Assembly: GCF_030813415.1 (NCBI RefSeq)
Contig: NZ_JAUSUF010000003.1
Location: 1 to 64,000, forward strand
Origin: Eubacterium multiforme
Lineage (GTDB): Bacteria > Bacillota > Clostridia > Clostridiales > Clostridiaceae
Length of the DNA: 64,000 nt
Reading direction: 5' to 3'
A model generated the notes under the pieces. That model worked only from the letters and a program-made list of their open reading frames with translations, was not told the DNA's origin and ran no database searches. Position numbers and translations under genes: made by a program. Positions 42,524 to 52,878 of this stretch are shown piece after piece; the stretch's first letter is position 1, and the number at the start of each line of letters is the position of its first letter.

Positions 42524-44397
42524 GTTTTATCTTAACTATATGGAATGTAAATCAAACTAAACCAGCTATTTATATATATGATAATTCTTGTTTTATCTTA
42601 ACTATATGGAATGTAAATATTCCAAAATACTTCCAATCTTTAATATCCCCTACTTGTTTTATCTTAACTATATGGAATGTAAATACAGGGAAGGTTAAAG
42701 AAGATTTATTTAATTCTAAAGGTTTTATCTTAACTATATGGAATGTAAATAGTACGCCACCAATAGAACTCATTAAATACGTTCATGGTTTTATCTTAAC
42801 TATATGGAATGTAAATTAACAATTATATTATTATTAGTTCACGAAAACACACGGTTTTATCTTAACTATATGGAATGTAAATTTATATTCACCGTCAATA
42901 GTAATATCATATAGTGAAGTTTTATCTTAACTGTATGGAATGTAAATTAATGTTTGTAATACTGTACCCTCAGAAGTTTTTAAGTTTTATCTTAACTATA
43001 TGGAATGTAAATATCGTTAACGCTGTTAAAAATGCAGGGTGTACTAAGTTTTATCTTAACTATATGGAATGTAAATGGCTCAAACGGATATAGAAACGGT
43101 AAATGGGGAAATGTTTTATCTTAACTATATGGAATGTAAATGGTGGATTAAAAGAAGGTGCAAAGGTAAAGATTAAGGGTTTTATCTTAACTATATGGAA
43201 TGTAAATCTTTTAGCTTGTCAGGAATTTTACCACCGAGTTCGCCAGTTTTATCTTAACTATATGGAATGTAAATCAACTACTGTGTGTTTGTACCATTTC
43301 TTACCTTCTTCGTTTTATCTTAACTATATGGAATGTAAATATTTCATTCGATTTAGAATATGATACTATAAGATACGGTTTTATCTTAACTATATGGAAT
43401 GTAAATCATTTAATTATTAATGGAGAATATTTTGAACTTTTAGGTTTTATCTTAACTATATGGAATGTAAATAACAAAATATAAGGCTTTTAAATTCCAC
43501 TCTATTTTTAGTTTTATCTTAACTATATGGAATGTAAATGATACTAAGGCAGAGTTAGATGTTGAATTATTAGCACGTTTTATCTTAACTATATGGAATG
43601 TAAATTTTATGGTTGGAAGAGATAGCAAATTATTAAAGGAAGTTTTATCTTAACTATATGGAATGTAAATGATGATAATGGTAATCTTGTGGCAACTTTA
43701 ACTAAAAGTTTTATCTTAACTATATGGAATGTAAATCCAAGTACCAATAGATACTTAGAGAGCTTTGAACTTGGTTTTATCTTAACTATATGGAATGTAA
43801 ATACAGCAACAACATATGAAGATGTAGAAAAAGCAATAGAGTTTTATCTTAACTATATGGAATGTAAATGGAAGTAGTTTTTCAGTGGATTCAAGATGAT
43901 TCGGGGTTTTATCTTAACTATATGGAATGTAAATTGAAATTACTAGGTTAAACGAGGAAATCGAAAAACTTGGTTTTATCTTAACTATATGGAATGTAAA
44001 TTTTTATATTGTAATCGACGAACTTTTAAAAATTGTAAGTTTTATCTTAACTATATGGAATGTAAATATTAGAGCCGTTAAAATAGAAGATATGGAACTT
44101 AATGGTTTTATCTTAACTATATGGAATGTAAATTCGATTATCATTTTTCCGTCATTGTTGTCTACTGCTCGTTTTATCTTAACTATATGGAATGTAAATA
44201 CTCTTGTTTACCTGTTGTTTCTTCTCCGTGATTAAGTTTTATCTTAACTATATGGAATGTAAATTGGAATATTATTAAAGTGTTATTAGCAGGTCCAGTT
44301 GGGTTTTATCTTAACTATATGGAATGTAAATATGTTATGGGAAAATATGCTTAGAATGGATAAAGATAGTTTTATCTTAACTATATGGAATGTAAAT
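42524..44397 (+). CRISPR. CRISPR array 2: 29 repeats, 28 spacers
   Basis: Same 29-base repeat as array 1, spacers 35-38 bases. Repeat 7 (42919-42947) has one change, CTGTATGG for CTATATGG; all others are identical by eye, including the last. With array 1 there are 44 spacers. Open frames read across the array are repeat artefacts. Confidence 0.98.
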
Positions 44398-44604
44398 TAT
44401 AAAGTAATTACATTTGTTAATTGATATAGTTGTTTATCAAACTATTAAATAAAGTAGAATTTAAAGCGATATTATTTATGTACTCTTTTCTGAATAAATA
44501 ACAAATTATATATTCAACTAATGGTAGATTTTTTATTAATCAACCACCAGTTCCTTAAAATATATTACTTTTTAATATATCCTAAGTGTAGGAGGTAAAA
44601 ATAA

Positions 44605-45069
44605 ATGAATCAATTGCAAATAGGAAAATTTATTTCAGAATGTCGTAAAGAAAGCAACTTAACTCAAGTGCAACTAGCTGAAAAATTAGGTATAACAAAC
44701 AGAGCTGTATCAAAATGGGAGACTGGCAATAGTATTCCTGATGCTTCTATTATGATTGAGCTTTGTGATATATTAAATATTAGTGTAAATGAGTTATTGT
44801 GTGGGAAAAGATTAAATGAAGAGGAAAAGCATATGGAATCACAAAAAAATACACTTACTGTGATTGTAGCAAAAAAAGAATTGGAAAATATGCAAGTTTT
44901 AGCTGAAATATTGATAGTAGTAGGAATTATTATTGCAATTACACTGACATCTGTGATAGCTGTATCTACAATACAAAAGATTATTACATTGACTGTGGGA
45001 TGCTTTATATGGGGATATGGATTATGGTTAAGAATTAAATTGAAAAAAACAATTAGTAAAATTTCATGA
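44605..45069 (+). CDS. XRE-family regulator with C-terminal membrane helices, 154 aa
   Basis: HTH_3 domain at residues 5-62 (LTQVQLAEKLGITNRAVSKW) followed by a linker and two hydrophobic helices (about 98-118 and 124-143). Such membrane-tethered XRE proteins are common in clostridia. ATG after GTGTAGGAGGTAAAAATA. Whether it acts on the nearby operon is unknown. The 207 bases between array 2 and this gene hold no other gene. Confidence 0.88.
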   Translation: MNQLQIGKFISECRKESNLTQVQLAEKLGITNRAVSKWETGNSIPDASIMIELCDILNISVNELLCGKRLNEEEKHMESQKNTLTVIVAKKELENMQVLAEILIVVGIIIAITLTSVIAVSTIQKIITLTVGCFIWGYGLWLRIKLKKTISKIS

Positions 45070-45191
45070 TTATTAAAATAAACTTCAGTTTATAGCTTCA
45101 CGTTTCACTTACCGTACTTGTTTTCTACTTATTTCTGTTAAGTTAATTCCAGAATAAATAAATTTACTATAATATTTTCTGATTTTAATCA

Positions 45192-45247
45192 TAATGGACA
45201 CATACTTTCTTAAATAAAATTATATTTAAGAAAGTATGTGTCCATTA
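45192..45247. terminator. Perfect 25-bp inverted repeat, six-base loop, between convergent genes
   Basis: Arms 45192-45216 and 45223-45247 (TAATGGACACATACTTTC... and complement) pair without a mismatch. T-rich sequence follows on the + strand. It lies between the XRE gene and the 3' end of the araC-type gene, so a bidirectional terminator is likely; it is longer than usual. Confidence 0.75.
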
Positions 45248-45281
45248 ATTTTTATATTAATAATAAATAATTTTTAATAAA

Positions 45282-46301
45282 TTATAGTTTATCTTTAAAT
45301 GAAGATGTATTATCTAAAATATCATTTTTACATACATGCAACACATCATAATTTGTAGAACTTAGCTTTTTGATTTCTCGAGGATATATTCCTTTATATT
45401 TTTTAAAATAAGTTGTAAATTTGCTGTGGGATGAATATCCAACAGCCTTTGCAATATCTTTAATATCCAATGTTGTAGTAAGTAATAGTGTTTCTGCAAT
45501 ATTCATTCTTTTTCTTTGAGTGTATTCTGTAATACTCATTTGATATTTTTGCTTAAATAAAGTTTTTAGTTTTGTTCCGCTCATCATAGCAATTTTTTCT
45601 AAAAGCTCTTGAGGAATATCTAATGCATAGTGGTCATTTATATAACTTGCAACATTTTCAATAGCTTTTTCGTCAGCTTTTGATATTACTTTTGCTTTTG
45701 CTTTATTCACATAAGCATCAAGGGTAATACTTAACCACTCTTTTGCTTTTGCCTCAAGAAATATTTCAGCTGCAGGAGAAGTCATAGTACAGTTTAAAAT
45801 AGAATTTGCAATTTTTTCTAAAGGTTTGGTAACAAGCTCTCTAGTATCAAAGAACATATCAGAAATATTTATATTTGAGGTATATTTATTACATGATATA
45901 TATTCTTTGAACATTTTTTCTTTGAAATTTATTCCAACACTTAAATAAGGAAAATTTGAGTGTAGAAGGAATCGATAATTTTGATTGTTTACACTTGTAA
46001 CAAACATAGTGTTAGAGGTAAGGGCTTGATAAGGAGAGAAGCTCTCACCATTGGCTGATATAATATATGATGAAGAAAGCAACATAAACTCACTCATATC
46101 AGGAAAAGAGTCAACTACTCTTTCTTTTTTTATAAAAAAATCATGGATATCAATAATAAAATGATCTGTTTCATAATACCAATATAAACCATCAAAGTCT
46201 TCATTATGCATGCAAAAGATTTTACCTACCTTGCAATATTTACAAAAGGTATCACAGGGATTCCACCCCATTTCCTCAAGAAAATTTTGAAAAGTATTCA
46301 T
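45282..46301 (-). CDS. AraC-family transcriptional regulator, 339 aa
   Basis: C-terminal double HTH of AraC/XylS type (last 100 residues: IAMMSGTKLKTLFKQKYQMS, then DIKDIAKAVGYSSHSKFTTY and FKKYKGIYPREIKK). The N-terminal 200 residues are an unassigned sensor with several Cys near the start (CDTFCKYCKVGKIFC). ATG at 46301 follows GGAGGTGCTTT; a longer frame upstream lacks a site. Divergent from the ABC/ECF operon, which it probably controls in the manner of YbtA-like siderophore regulators (inference). Confidence 0.88.
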   Translation of the reverse strand: MNTFQNFLEEMGWNPCDTFCKYCKVGKIFCMHNEDFDGLYWYYETDHFIIDIHDFFIKKERVVDSFPDMSEFMLLSSSYIISANGESFSPYQALTSNTMFVTSVNNQNYRFLLHSNFPYLSVGINFKEKMFKEYISCNKYTSNINISDMFFDTRELVTKPLEKIANSILNCTMTSPAAEIFLEAKAKEWLSITLDAYVNKAKAKVISKADEKAIENVASYINDHYALDIPQELLEKIAMMSGTKLKTLFKQKYQMSITEYTQRKRMNIAETLLLTTTLDIKDIAKAVGYSSHSKFTTYFKKYKGIYPREIKKLSSTNYDVLHVCKNDILDNTSSFKDKL

Positions 46302-46487
46302 AAAGCACCTCCAAATATCCCAATTAGACAATATTCCAATTAGACAATAATATATTTGATTTATTGTACCATATTTTAGTATATGATACAATTATTAAAC
46401 CAAGATGCTGAAGAAAATAGTTTTTTATTCTATAAAAATAAAAAACTATGCATTTAAGTGTCTAAATGGGATAAAAGGAGGTATTGT
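46302..46487. promoter_or_regulatory. Divergent araC / ABC operon control region
   Basis: Two direct copies of CCAATTAGACAATA at 46320-46333 and 46336-46349 (16-base period) sit just upstream of the AraC ribosome site. A dyad ATTGTACCATAT / ATATGATACAAT spans 46363-46392 with 11 of 12 positions pairing. These look like operators: the direct repeat for the AraC protein, the dyad for it or another regulator. Confidence 0.6.
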
Positions 46488-48245
46488 ATGTTCAATGTTT
46501 ATAAGAAATTGATAAGCTATGCTCCAGAAAAGAAATATTTATTGTTTTTTACGATTTTCTTTTCTGTAGTATCAGCAGTATTACAGATTTGTGCTTTTTA
46601 TTATTTGTATGAGTTTTTAAATAAACTCATTACAGAAGGAAATTCTCAAGGGGCTGGTACATATGCTCTTTATATTGCAGTGCTAATGATGTGTGGTGGA
46701 ATTTTATACTTTTTATCACTTACTCTATCACATTTGTTTGCATTTAGACTTGAAACTAATTTAAGAAAGTTTGGGATTGATGGACTTACTAATGCAAGTT
46801 TTCGTTTTTTTGATATGAATTCTTCTGGTAAAACAAGAAAGCTATTAGATGATAATGCTGCACAAACTCATATGGCAGTAGCTCATCTTATACCTGATAA
46901 TACTGGAGCTATAATTGTTCCAATACTTGTTTTGGTTCTTGGTTTCTTTGTCAGTATAAGAGTTGGTGTTGTACTTATAACACTTGCTGTTTTAAGTGGT
47001 ATACTTATGTTTTTTATGATGGGTGAGAAGAATTTCATGAAAATATATCAAGAATCTCTTGAAAAATTAAGTTCTGAAACAGTTGAATATATTAGGGGAA
47101 TGCAGGTAGTAAAAATTTTTGGGGTTGACGTTAGGAGTTTTAAGGCACTAAATAATGCCATTAAGGAATATGCAAAATATGCTCTTGATTATTCTTTAAG
47201 TAGTCGTAAACCATATGTTTTATTTCAAGAACTATTCTTTGGGTTAGTTGCAATTGTTGTACCTCTTATTTTGTTATTTATAGATATTACAAGTAATCCA
47301 AAGGAAATTGCAGTAGAACTAATTATGCTATTTTTCTTAAGTGGAGTACTATTTACTTTTGTGATGAAGGTTATGTATCTTTCAATGTATATCTTTCAAG
47401 CACAAGATGCTGTTGATAAATTAGAGCAGTTATATGATGAAATGCAAAAAGATAGTTTGAGCTTTGGAACAGAAACAAATTTTAAAAATTTTGATATTGA
47501 ATTTGATAATGTGTCCTTTGGTTATACAGATAATATGGTTTTAGAAAATTTAAGTTTTAAGCTTGATGCTGGAAAATCATATGCTCTTGTTGGTGAAAGT
47601 GGTAGCGGTAAATCAACAATTGCTAAGCTTATTTCTGGATTTTACAAAATAAATGATGGTGAAATAAAAATTGGAGGTAAGCCTCTAACAAATTATACTA
47701 AGGATGCAATTGTTAATAACATTTCTTTTGTATTTCAAGATTCAAAATTATTTAAAACAACTTTATTTGAAAATGTAGCTTTAGCAAATAAAAATGCTAG
47801 TAAAGAAGAAGTACTTCGTGCAATGCATCTTGCAGGCTGCGATAGTATTTTAGATAAATTTAAGGACAAAGAAAATACTTTGATAGGATCAAAAGGAGTG
47901 TATTTATCTGGTGGTGAAAAGCAAAGAATAGCAATTGCAAGGGCAATTCTAAAAAATGCACAAATAGTAATATTTGATGAAGCAAGTGCTGCTATTGATC
48001 CAGATAATGAACACGAACTTCAAAAAGCCTTTGCAAATCTGATGAAGGGTAAAACGGTTATCATGATTGCACACAGATTAACAAGTATCAAAAATGTGGA
48101 TGAAATTTTAGTACTTGAGAATGGAAAAATAATAGAACGTGGAACTGATAAAAATTTAATGAAAGAAGATAGTGTGTACAAGCATTTTCAAGATATGTAT
48201 GCAAAAGCTAATGATTGGAGGGTTTTAGATGAAGAAGTTATTTAA
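46488..48245 (+). CDS. ABC half-transporter, exporter fold (YbtP/IrtA-like), 585 aa
   Basis: N-terminal six-helix membrane domain (residues 20-310), then ATPase: Walker A VGESGSGKST, signature LSGGEKQRIAIARA, Walker B VIFDEASAAIDPD, His-loop MIAHRLTS. Pairs with the next gene, overlapping it by 17 bases, to make a heterodimer. In actinobacteria and Yersinia, paired transporters of this type beside AraC regulators import metal-siderophore complexes despite the exporter fold; that role here is inferred from context. ATG after AAAAGGAGGTATTGT. Confidence 0.92.
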   Translation: MFNVYKKLISYAPEKKYLLFFTIFFSVVSAVLQICAFYYLYEFLNKLITEGNSQGAGTYALYIAVLMMCGGILYFLSLTLSHLFAFRLETNLRKFGIDGLTNASFRFFDMNSSGKTRKLLDDNAAQTHMAVAHLIPDNTGAIIVPILVLVLGFFVSIRVGVVLITLAVLSGILMFFMMGEKNFMKIYQESLEKLSSETVEYIRGMQVVKIFGVDVRSFKALNNAIKEYAKYALDYSLSSRKPYVLFQELFFGLVAIVVPLILLFIDITSNPKEIAVELIMLFFLSGVLFTFVMKVMYLSMYIFQAQDAVDKLEQLYDEMQKDSLSFGTETNFKNFDIEFDNVSFGYTDNMVLENLSFKLDAGKSYALVGESGSGKSTIAKLISGFYKINDGEIKIGGKPLTNYTKDAIVNNISFVFQDSKLFKTTLFENVALANKNASKEEVLRAMHLAGCDSILDKFKDKENTLIGSKGVYLSGGEKQRIAIARAILKNAQIVIFDEASAAIDPDNEHELQKAFANLMKGKTVIMIAHRLTSIKNVDEILVLENGKIIERGTDKNLMKEDSVYKHFQDMYAKANDWRVLDEEVI

Positions 48246-49950
48246 AGAAAGATTTGCTCTTACAGAGCAAGGAGCAGAAGATCTTGTAAAAGCAAGCTTT
48301 GCATCATTTCTTACTTATGCAATGAATATGATACCTGCTATACTTTTAATGCTATTTTTTGATCAACTAGTACTCTCTAATGTAAAAAGTAATAGTTTGT
48401 ATTATATATTTTCTGCTGTGATACTTATTGTTATGTACATATTACTTACCATAGAATACAATGCTTTGTACAATGCAACTTTTAAAGAAAGTGAAAATAT
48501 GCGTATTGATATTGCAAGAACACTTAGCAATTTGCCGCTATCTTATTTTTCAAAGCATGATTTGTCTGATCTTGCTCAAACCATTATGGGGGATGTGGCA
48601 GCACTTGAACATGCACTTTCTCATGCTATTGCAAAGACAATTGGATTTGAAGTCTTTTTCGTAATAATTTCTATTATGCTAATAATTGGAAATGTGAAGC
48701 TAGGTCTTGCAGTTCTTATACCAATATTTTTATATTTTGCTTTAATTTATCTTTCAAAAAGAATGCAGATAAGGAATCAAACAAAATACTACAATAAACT
48801 AAGAGAAAATGCAGAAAGTTTCCAAGAAACAATTGAACTTCAACAAGATATTAAAAGTTATGGAATGTCTGAGCAAATCAAAGAAAAGTTATATAAAGAA
48901 ATGGAAGAGGGAGAAAAAATACATATTAATTCTGAAGTCTCTGTTGGGTTATTTAATAGTCTTGCAAGTGTAGTACTTTATTTAGCACTTGTAGGTGTTA
49001 TTGTATTAGGATCACATATGCTAATTCTTGGAGAGATTAATATACTATATTTTATCGGATACCTTTTGGCTTCTATGAAATTAAAAGAGGCAACTGATGG
49101 AATAGGATTTAATATGGCAGAGCTATTTTATATAGATGCCATGATACAAAGAATAAAAGAAATTAGAAATACAAAAGTACAAGAGGGAGAAGATGTTTTA
49201 TTAAATAATTTTGATATTGAACTTGATAATGTAAGTTTTTCATATGATGAAAATATTCCAGTACTAAAAAATGTTACTTTTGTTGCAAAACAAAATGAAA
49301 TAACAGCACTAGTTGGAAAAAGTGGTTGTGGTAAAACTAGTATATTAAAGTTAGTTTCAAGGCTTTATGACTGTGATACAGGCACAATTAAAATATCAGG
49401 AAAAGATATTAAAGAAATATCTACAAAATCGTTGTTTGATAAAGTATCTATCGTATTTCAAGATGTAACATTATTTAATGCATCTATCTTAGAAAACATA
49501 AGAATAGGTAACTTAAAAGCAACAGATGAAGAAGTGAAAAATGCAGCAAAGCTTGCTAACTGTGAGGAATTTATAAGTAAACTTCCAGATGGATACAATA
49601 CAACAATAGGTGAAAATGGAGCTAGTTTATCAGGTGGAGAAAGACAAAGATTATCAATAGCTAGAGCATTTTTAAAAAATGCGCCAATTATAATATTAGA
49701 TGAAATTGCAGCATCACTTGATGTTGATAATGAAAAGAAGATTCAAGAAAGTTTAAATAAGTTAACTAAAAATAAGACAGTATTAATTATATCTCACAGA
49801 CTTAAATCTATTGAAAATGTAGATAAAATTGTGGTTATAAATGATGGAACAGTTGAAAATATGGGAAAACATAAAGATCTTATTTATACCTCAAAGGTAT
49901 ATGGAGATTTGGTGAATAAAACAATTTTAGCAGAGAGTTTTACTTATTAA
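48229..49950 (+). CDS. ABC half-transporter, exporter fold (YbtQ/IrtB-like), 573 aa
   Basis: Partner of the upstream gene. Membrane domain residues 20-310; ATPase with Walker A VGKSGCGKTS, signature LSGGERQRLSIARAF, Walker B IIILDEIAASLD and His-loop IISHRLKS. Both sites look catalytically complete. ATG after TTGGAGGGTTTTAG. Followed 19 bases later by the S component gene. Confidence 0.92.
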   Translation: MKKLFKERFALTEQGAEDLVKASFASFLTYAMNMIPAILLMLFFDQLVLSNVKSNSLYYIFSAVILIVMYILLTIEYNALYNATFKESENMRIDIARTLSNLPLSYFSKHDLSDLAQTIMGDVAALEHALSHAIAKTIGFEVFFVIISIMLIIGNVKLGLAVLIPIFLYFALIYLSKRMQIRNQTKYYNKLRENAESFQETIELQQDIKSYGMSEQIKEKLYKEMEEGEKIHINSEVSVGLFNSLASVVLYLALVGVIVLGSHMLILGEINILYFIGYLLASMKLKEATDGIGFNMAELFYIDAMIQRIKEIRNTKVQEGEDVLLNNFDIELDNVSFSYDENIPVLKNVTFVAKQNEITALVGKSGCGKTSILKLVSRLYDCDTGTIKISGKDIKEISTKSLFDKVSIVFQDVTLFNASILENIRIGNLKATDEEVKNAAKLANCEEFISKLPDGYNTTIGENGASLSGGERQRLSIARAFLKNAPIIILDEIAASLDVDNEKKIQESLNKLTKNKTVLIISHRLKSIENVDKIVVINDGTVENMGKHKDLIYTSKVYGDLVNKTILAESFTY

Positions 49951-49969
49951 TAGGGTAGGTGATAAAAGA

Positions 49970-50566
49970 ATGAATAAAGAAAAACTTAATGTTAAAGATT
50001 TGATTAATATAGGATTATTTACAGTTTTAATATTTGCATTTACTTTTGTTGGTGGAATGATTGGATTTGTTCCTGTGCTTATGCCACTGGTACCTTTTGT
50101 TAGTGGTGTACTTTCAGGTCCTGTTTCAATTCTATTTGCCACAAAAATAAAAAAAGCAGGAATGCTATTTATTGAGCAGATGATTATTGCAGTTATATTC
50201 GTTGTTATGGGACATGGACCCTGGATGCTACTTACAGCAGCAGTAGGAGGAGTGCTTGGTGAATTTATACTAAAGAAAGGTAAATATAAAAGTATTAAAT
50301 ATGCTAGATTTGCCTTTGTAGTAGCTACTCTTTCAGGCCTTGGAAATTGGCTTCCTATTTTCTTTGCAAGAGAAGCTTATATTAAGCAAATGATTGATTT
50401 GGGTTATGGACAAGAGTTTGCAGATAAGATGATGAGCGTTCTACCTAATTGGTCATTATTACCTATAATTATATCTGGAATGTTTGGTATGTATGTTGGT
50501 TGTACAATTGGAATTAAGATGCTAAAGAAACATTTTGTAAAAGCAGGTATGGTTAAGGAGGGGTAA
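49970..50566 (+). CDS. ECF transporter S component, MptD family, 198 aa
   Basis: Six hydrophobic segments, start LNVKDLINIGLFTVLIFAFT and GPVSILFATKIKKAG, matching the MptD-type substrate-binding proteins. The substrate of this group is not settled. Co-transcribed with T and A genes, so it forms a dedicated ECF complex. ATG after AGGGTAGGTGATAAAAGA. Confidence 0.87.
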   Translation: MNKEKLNVKDLINIGLFTVLIFAFTFVGGMIGFVPVLMPLVPFVSGVLSGPVSILFATKIKKAGMLFIEQMIIAVIFVVMGHGPWMLLTAAVGGVLGEFILKKGKYKSIKYARFAFVVATLSGLGNWLPIFFAREAYIKQMIDLGYGQEFADKMMSVLPNWSLLPIIISGMFGMYVGCTIGIKMLKKHFVKAGMVKEG

Positions 50567-50569
50567 AGG

Positions 50570-51286
50570 TTGAGTGGAAAAAAGTTTAGGTTAGATTTTC
50601 GTACAAAACTTTTTATGACCCTAATTCTTTCCTACACTTTACTTCTTGGAAATCTACAACAAAAATATTTATATGTGGCAGTAGTAGCATCTCTACTGCC
50701 ATATGTATTTTTACTTTTTCAAAAGGAGTATAAAAGTGTTTTAATTGGATCAGGATTTATTATTGTAGCTCTATTGATACAAAAATACTATTTATATCAA
50801 AGTGCAGGAATAATTAATACTTTCTTTTTATTTATTTCTATGATTTTCCTTAGAATGTTACCAGGATTTATGATGGGTAAATACACCCTTTCTTCTACAA
50901 ATATGAGTGAAATTGTGTATTGTCTTAAAAAAATGAAAATACCAGATGAAATTATAATACCTATTACAGTTATGACAAGATTTTTTAATACTATTAAAGA
51001 GGATTATTCTCAGATAAAAGATGCTATGTATTTACATGGACTTACAACAAGAAGACTCTTATTTAAGCCAATAAAATTTTTTGAATATAGAGGGGTTCCT
51101 CTTTTTATGATAGCTACAAAGACAGCAGATGATGTAGCTATATCAGCAATGACAAGAGGGATGAAAGTAAGAGAAAAAAGAAGTACTCTTACAGAAAGTA
51201 AGTTTGCTTTAGCAGACTATATATGCTTTCTTCTTATGTTTGTATTAATTGGTTTTTATATAGGAGGGAAATATGCTGGAAATTAA
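50570..51286 (+). CDS. ECF transporter T component (CbiQ-like), 238 aa
   Basis: Membrane protein that couples ATP hydrolysis to the S component. Several hydrophobic helices and the coupling motif MTRGMKVREKRS (Ala/Thr-Arg-Gly type) near the C-terminus. TTG start after AAGGAGGGGTAAAGG. It overlaps the ATPase gene by 14 bases. Confidence 0.9.
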   Translation: MSGKKFRLDFRTKLFMTLILSYTLLLGNLQQKYLYVAVVASLLPYVFLLFQKEYKSVLIGSGFIIVALLIQKYYLYQSAGIINTFFLFISMIFLRMLPGFMMGKYTLSSTNMSEIVYCLKKMKIPDEIIIPITVMTRFFNTIKEDYSQIKDAMYLHGLTTRRLLFKPIKFFEYRGVPLFMIATKTADDVAISAMTRGMKVREKRSTLTESKFALADYICFLLMFVLIGFYIGGKYAGN

Positions 51287-52688
51287 AAATTTAGAGTTAA
51301 AGTATGGGGATAAGATTATTTTAGAAAATATAAATTTAAAAGTAAAAAAGGGGGAGATACTTCTTCTTACAGGAAACTCTGGGTCTGGGAAGAGTACTCT
51401 TTTGAAGGTTTTAAATGGTATTATTCCAGAGATTAATGAGGCAGATATTTCTGGTGAAATAATATTAGAGGGTAAGCCAATATTAAAAGAAGACATTTCA
51501 AATAGAAGTAGATTTGTATCTACAGTTTTTCAGAATCCTAAGACACAGTTTTATTGTGTAGATTCCACAGATGAACTTGCCTTTGCACTGGAAAATAGAA
51601 ATATACCAAAAGATGATATGATAAAAATAATTGATGAATATACTTCACTTTTAAACACAAAGCATCTTATGAACAAAAATATTTTTTCTTTGTCAGGAGG
51701 AGAAAAACAATTAATTGCAATTACAAGTGTGGCTTGTATGAACAATGAAGTTTATATATTTGATGAGCCATCTTCTTCTTTAGATAAAAAATCTATTGAG
51801 TTGTTAAAAGGTGCAATGATAAAACTCAAGAATGCAGGTAAAATTATTATAGTAGCAGAACATAGACTTTACTATTTAAAGGATGTTATGAATAAAATTG
51901 CAATTTTGGATAAGAGGAATGTGAAAGTATTTGAAAAAGAAATGATAACTGAAAAATTTTTACACCAGTTAATAAAAAAATATAATCTTCGTACAATGAA
52001 TGAAATAGACATAGATGATTTGAAAAAGATTGGTGTTTCCAGAGTAGATTTATATGAAAAAGAAAATAATAAGATGAATTTAAAACAAAAAGATATAGTA
52101 CTAGAATGCAAAAATTTTGAAGTCTCTTATGCAAATAAAAAAGTATTTAATATGAATATTTATTTTTCAAATGATATTTATTTTATTATTGGAGAAAATG
52201 GAGTAGGAAAAAGTACTTTTATTAAAAAGCTTTCAAAGTTGGTAAAGGGAAAAGGAGAAAGTTTTTATAAGGGAAAGAAAATCCATAAGCCTTATAAATT
52301 TATCTCTATGGTTATGCAGGATGTGAATTATCAAATTTTTACAGAATCTGTCTGGCAGGAAATATCTATAGTAAGTAATGATGATATTAAAAAGAAAAAG
52401 GTACTTGAAGAGCTTGATTTGTATGATAAAAGAGATATGCATCCTCAAGTTTTATCAGGTGGGGAGAAACAAAGATTGATGATTGCTTTAGCTAAAGTTT
52501 GTAATAAACCAATTGTTATTTTTGATGAACCAACAAGTGGGCTATGCAAAAAACAAATGCTTCAAATGGTGCGTTATCTAAGGCAAATGAAAGAGGAGGG
52601 TAAGGTGATTATTGTTATTACACATGATTATGAATTGATTAATGAATGTAGTGGTAGGATATATGAGTTTGTTAAACAGAAAGGTTAG
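51273..52688 (+). CDS. ECF transporter double ATPase (A-A'), 471 aa
   Basis: Two ABC domains in one chain. First: Walker A TGNSGSGKST, signature SLSGGEKQLIAI, Walker B YIFDEPSSSLD. Second (from about residue 270): IGENGVGKST, LSGGEKQRLMIALAK, VIFDEPTSGL. The fusion replaces the separate EcfA1/A2 pair of housekeeping ECF systems. ATG after TAGGAGGGAAAT. Last gene of the operon, with a terminator 90 bases later. Confidence 0.93.
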   Translation: MLEIKNLELKYGDKIILENINLKVKKGEILLLTGNSGSGKSTLLKVLNGIIPEINEADISGEIILEGKPILKEDISNRSRFVSTVFQNPKTQFYCVDSTDELAFALENRNIPKDDMIKIIDEYTSLLNTKHLMNKNIFSLSGGEKQLIAITSVACMNNEVYIFDEPSSSLDKKSIELLKGAMIKLKNAGKIIIVAEHRLYYLKDVMNKIAILDKRNVKVFEKEMITEKFLHQLIKKYNLRTMNEIDIDDLKKIGVSRVDLYEKENNKMNLKQKDIVLECKNFEVSYANKKVFNMNIYFSNDIYFIIGENGVGKSTFIKKLSKLVKGKGESFYKGKKIHKPYKFISMVMQDVNYQIFTESVWQEISIVSNDDIKKKKVLEELDLYDKRDMHPQVLSGGEKQRLMIALAKVCNKPIVIFDEPTSGLCKKQMLQMVRYLRQMKEEGKVIIVITHDYELINECSGRIYEFVKQKG

Positions 52689-52776
52689 ATAAGTGTACAA
52701 TTAGTAATTAAGTATATGATAAAATCTTTAAATGTAAATATATTGATTAAACAAGATAGAAAGAAGTAAAATGGTG

Positions 52777-52820
52777 AAAGCTAACTGAATATTTTAGTAG
52801 GTTAGCTTTTATTTTTTTAT
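52777..52820 (+). terminator. Intrinsic terminator of ABC/ECF operon
   Basis: AAAGCTAAC (52777-52785) pairs with GTTAGCTTT (52801-52809), then TATTTTTTTA. Confidence 0.85.
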
Positions 52821-52878
52821 TAATTTATGTTAGTATATAAAAGATTTTAATTAAATATTTTTAGAAAAGAAGTGAAAT

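Noticed and set aside
42570..43877. Open frames within CRISPR array 2 (both strands)
   Set aside because: They are translations of the repeat, giving the same YLNYMECK or FTFHIVKIK unit each time.
31648..44397. Spacers matching the prophage in this window
   Set aside because: Compared by eye with phage genes and their complements, no clear match was found; a computed search is needed to be sure.
46302..46391. 30-residue N-terminal extension of the AraC regulator
   Set aside because: The ATG at 46301 has a strong GGAGGTG site; the extension lies in the operator region.
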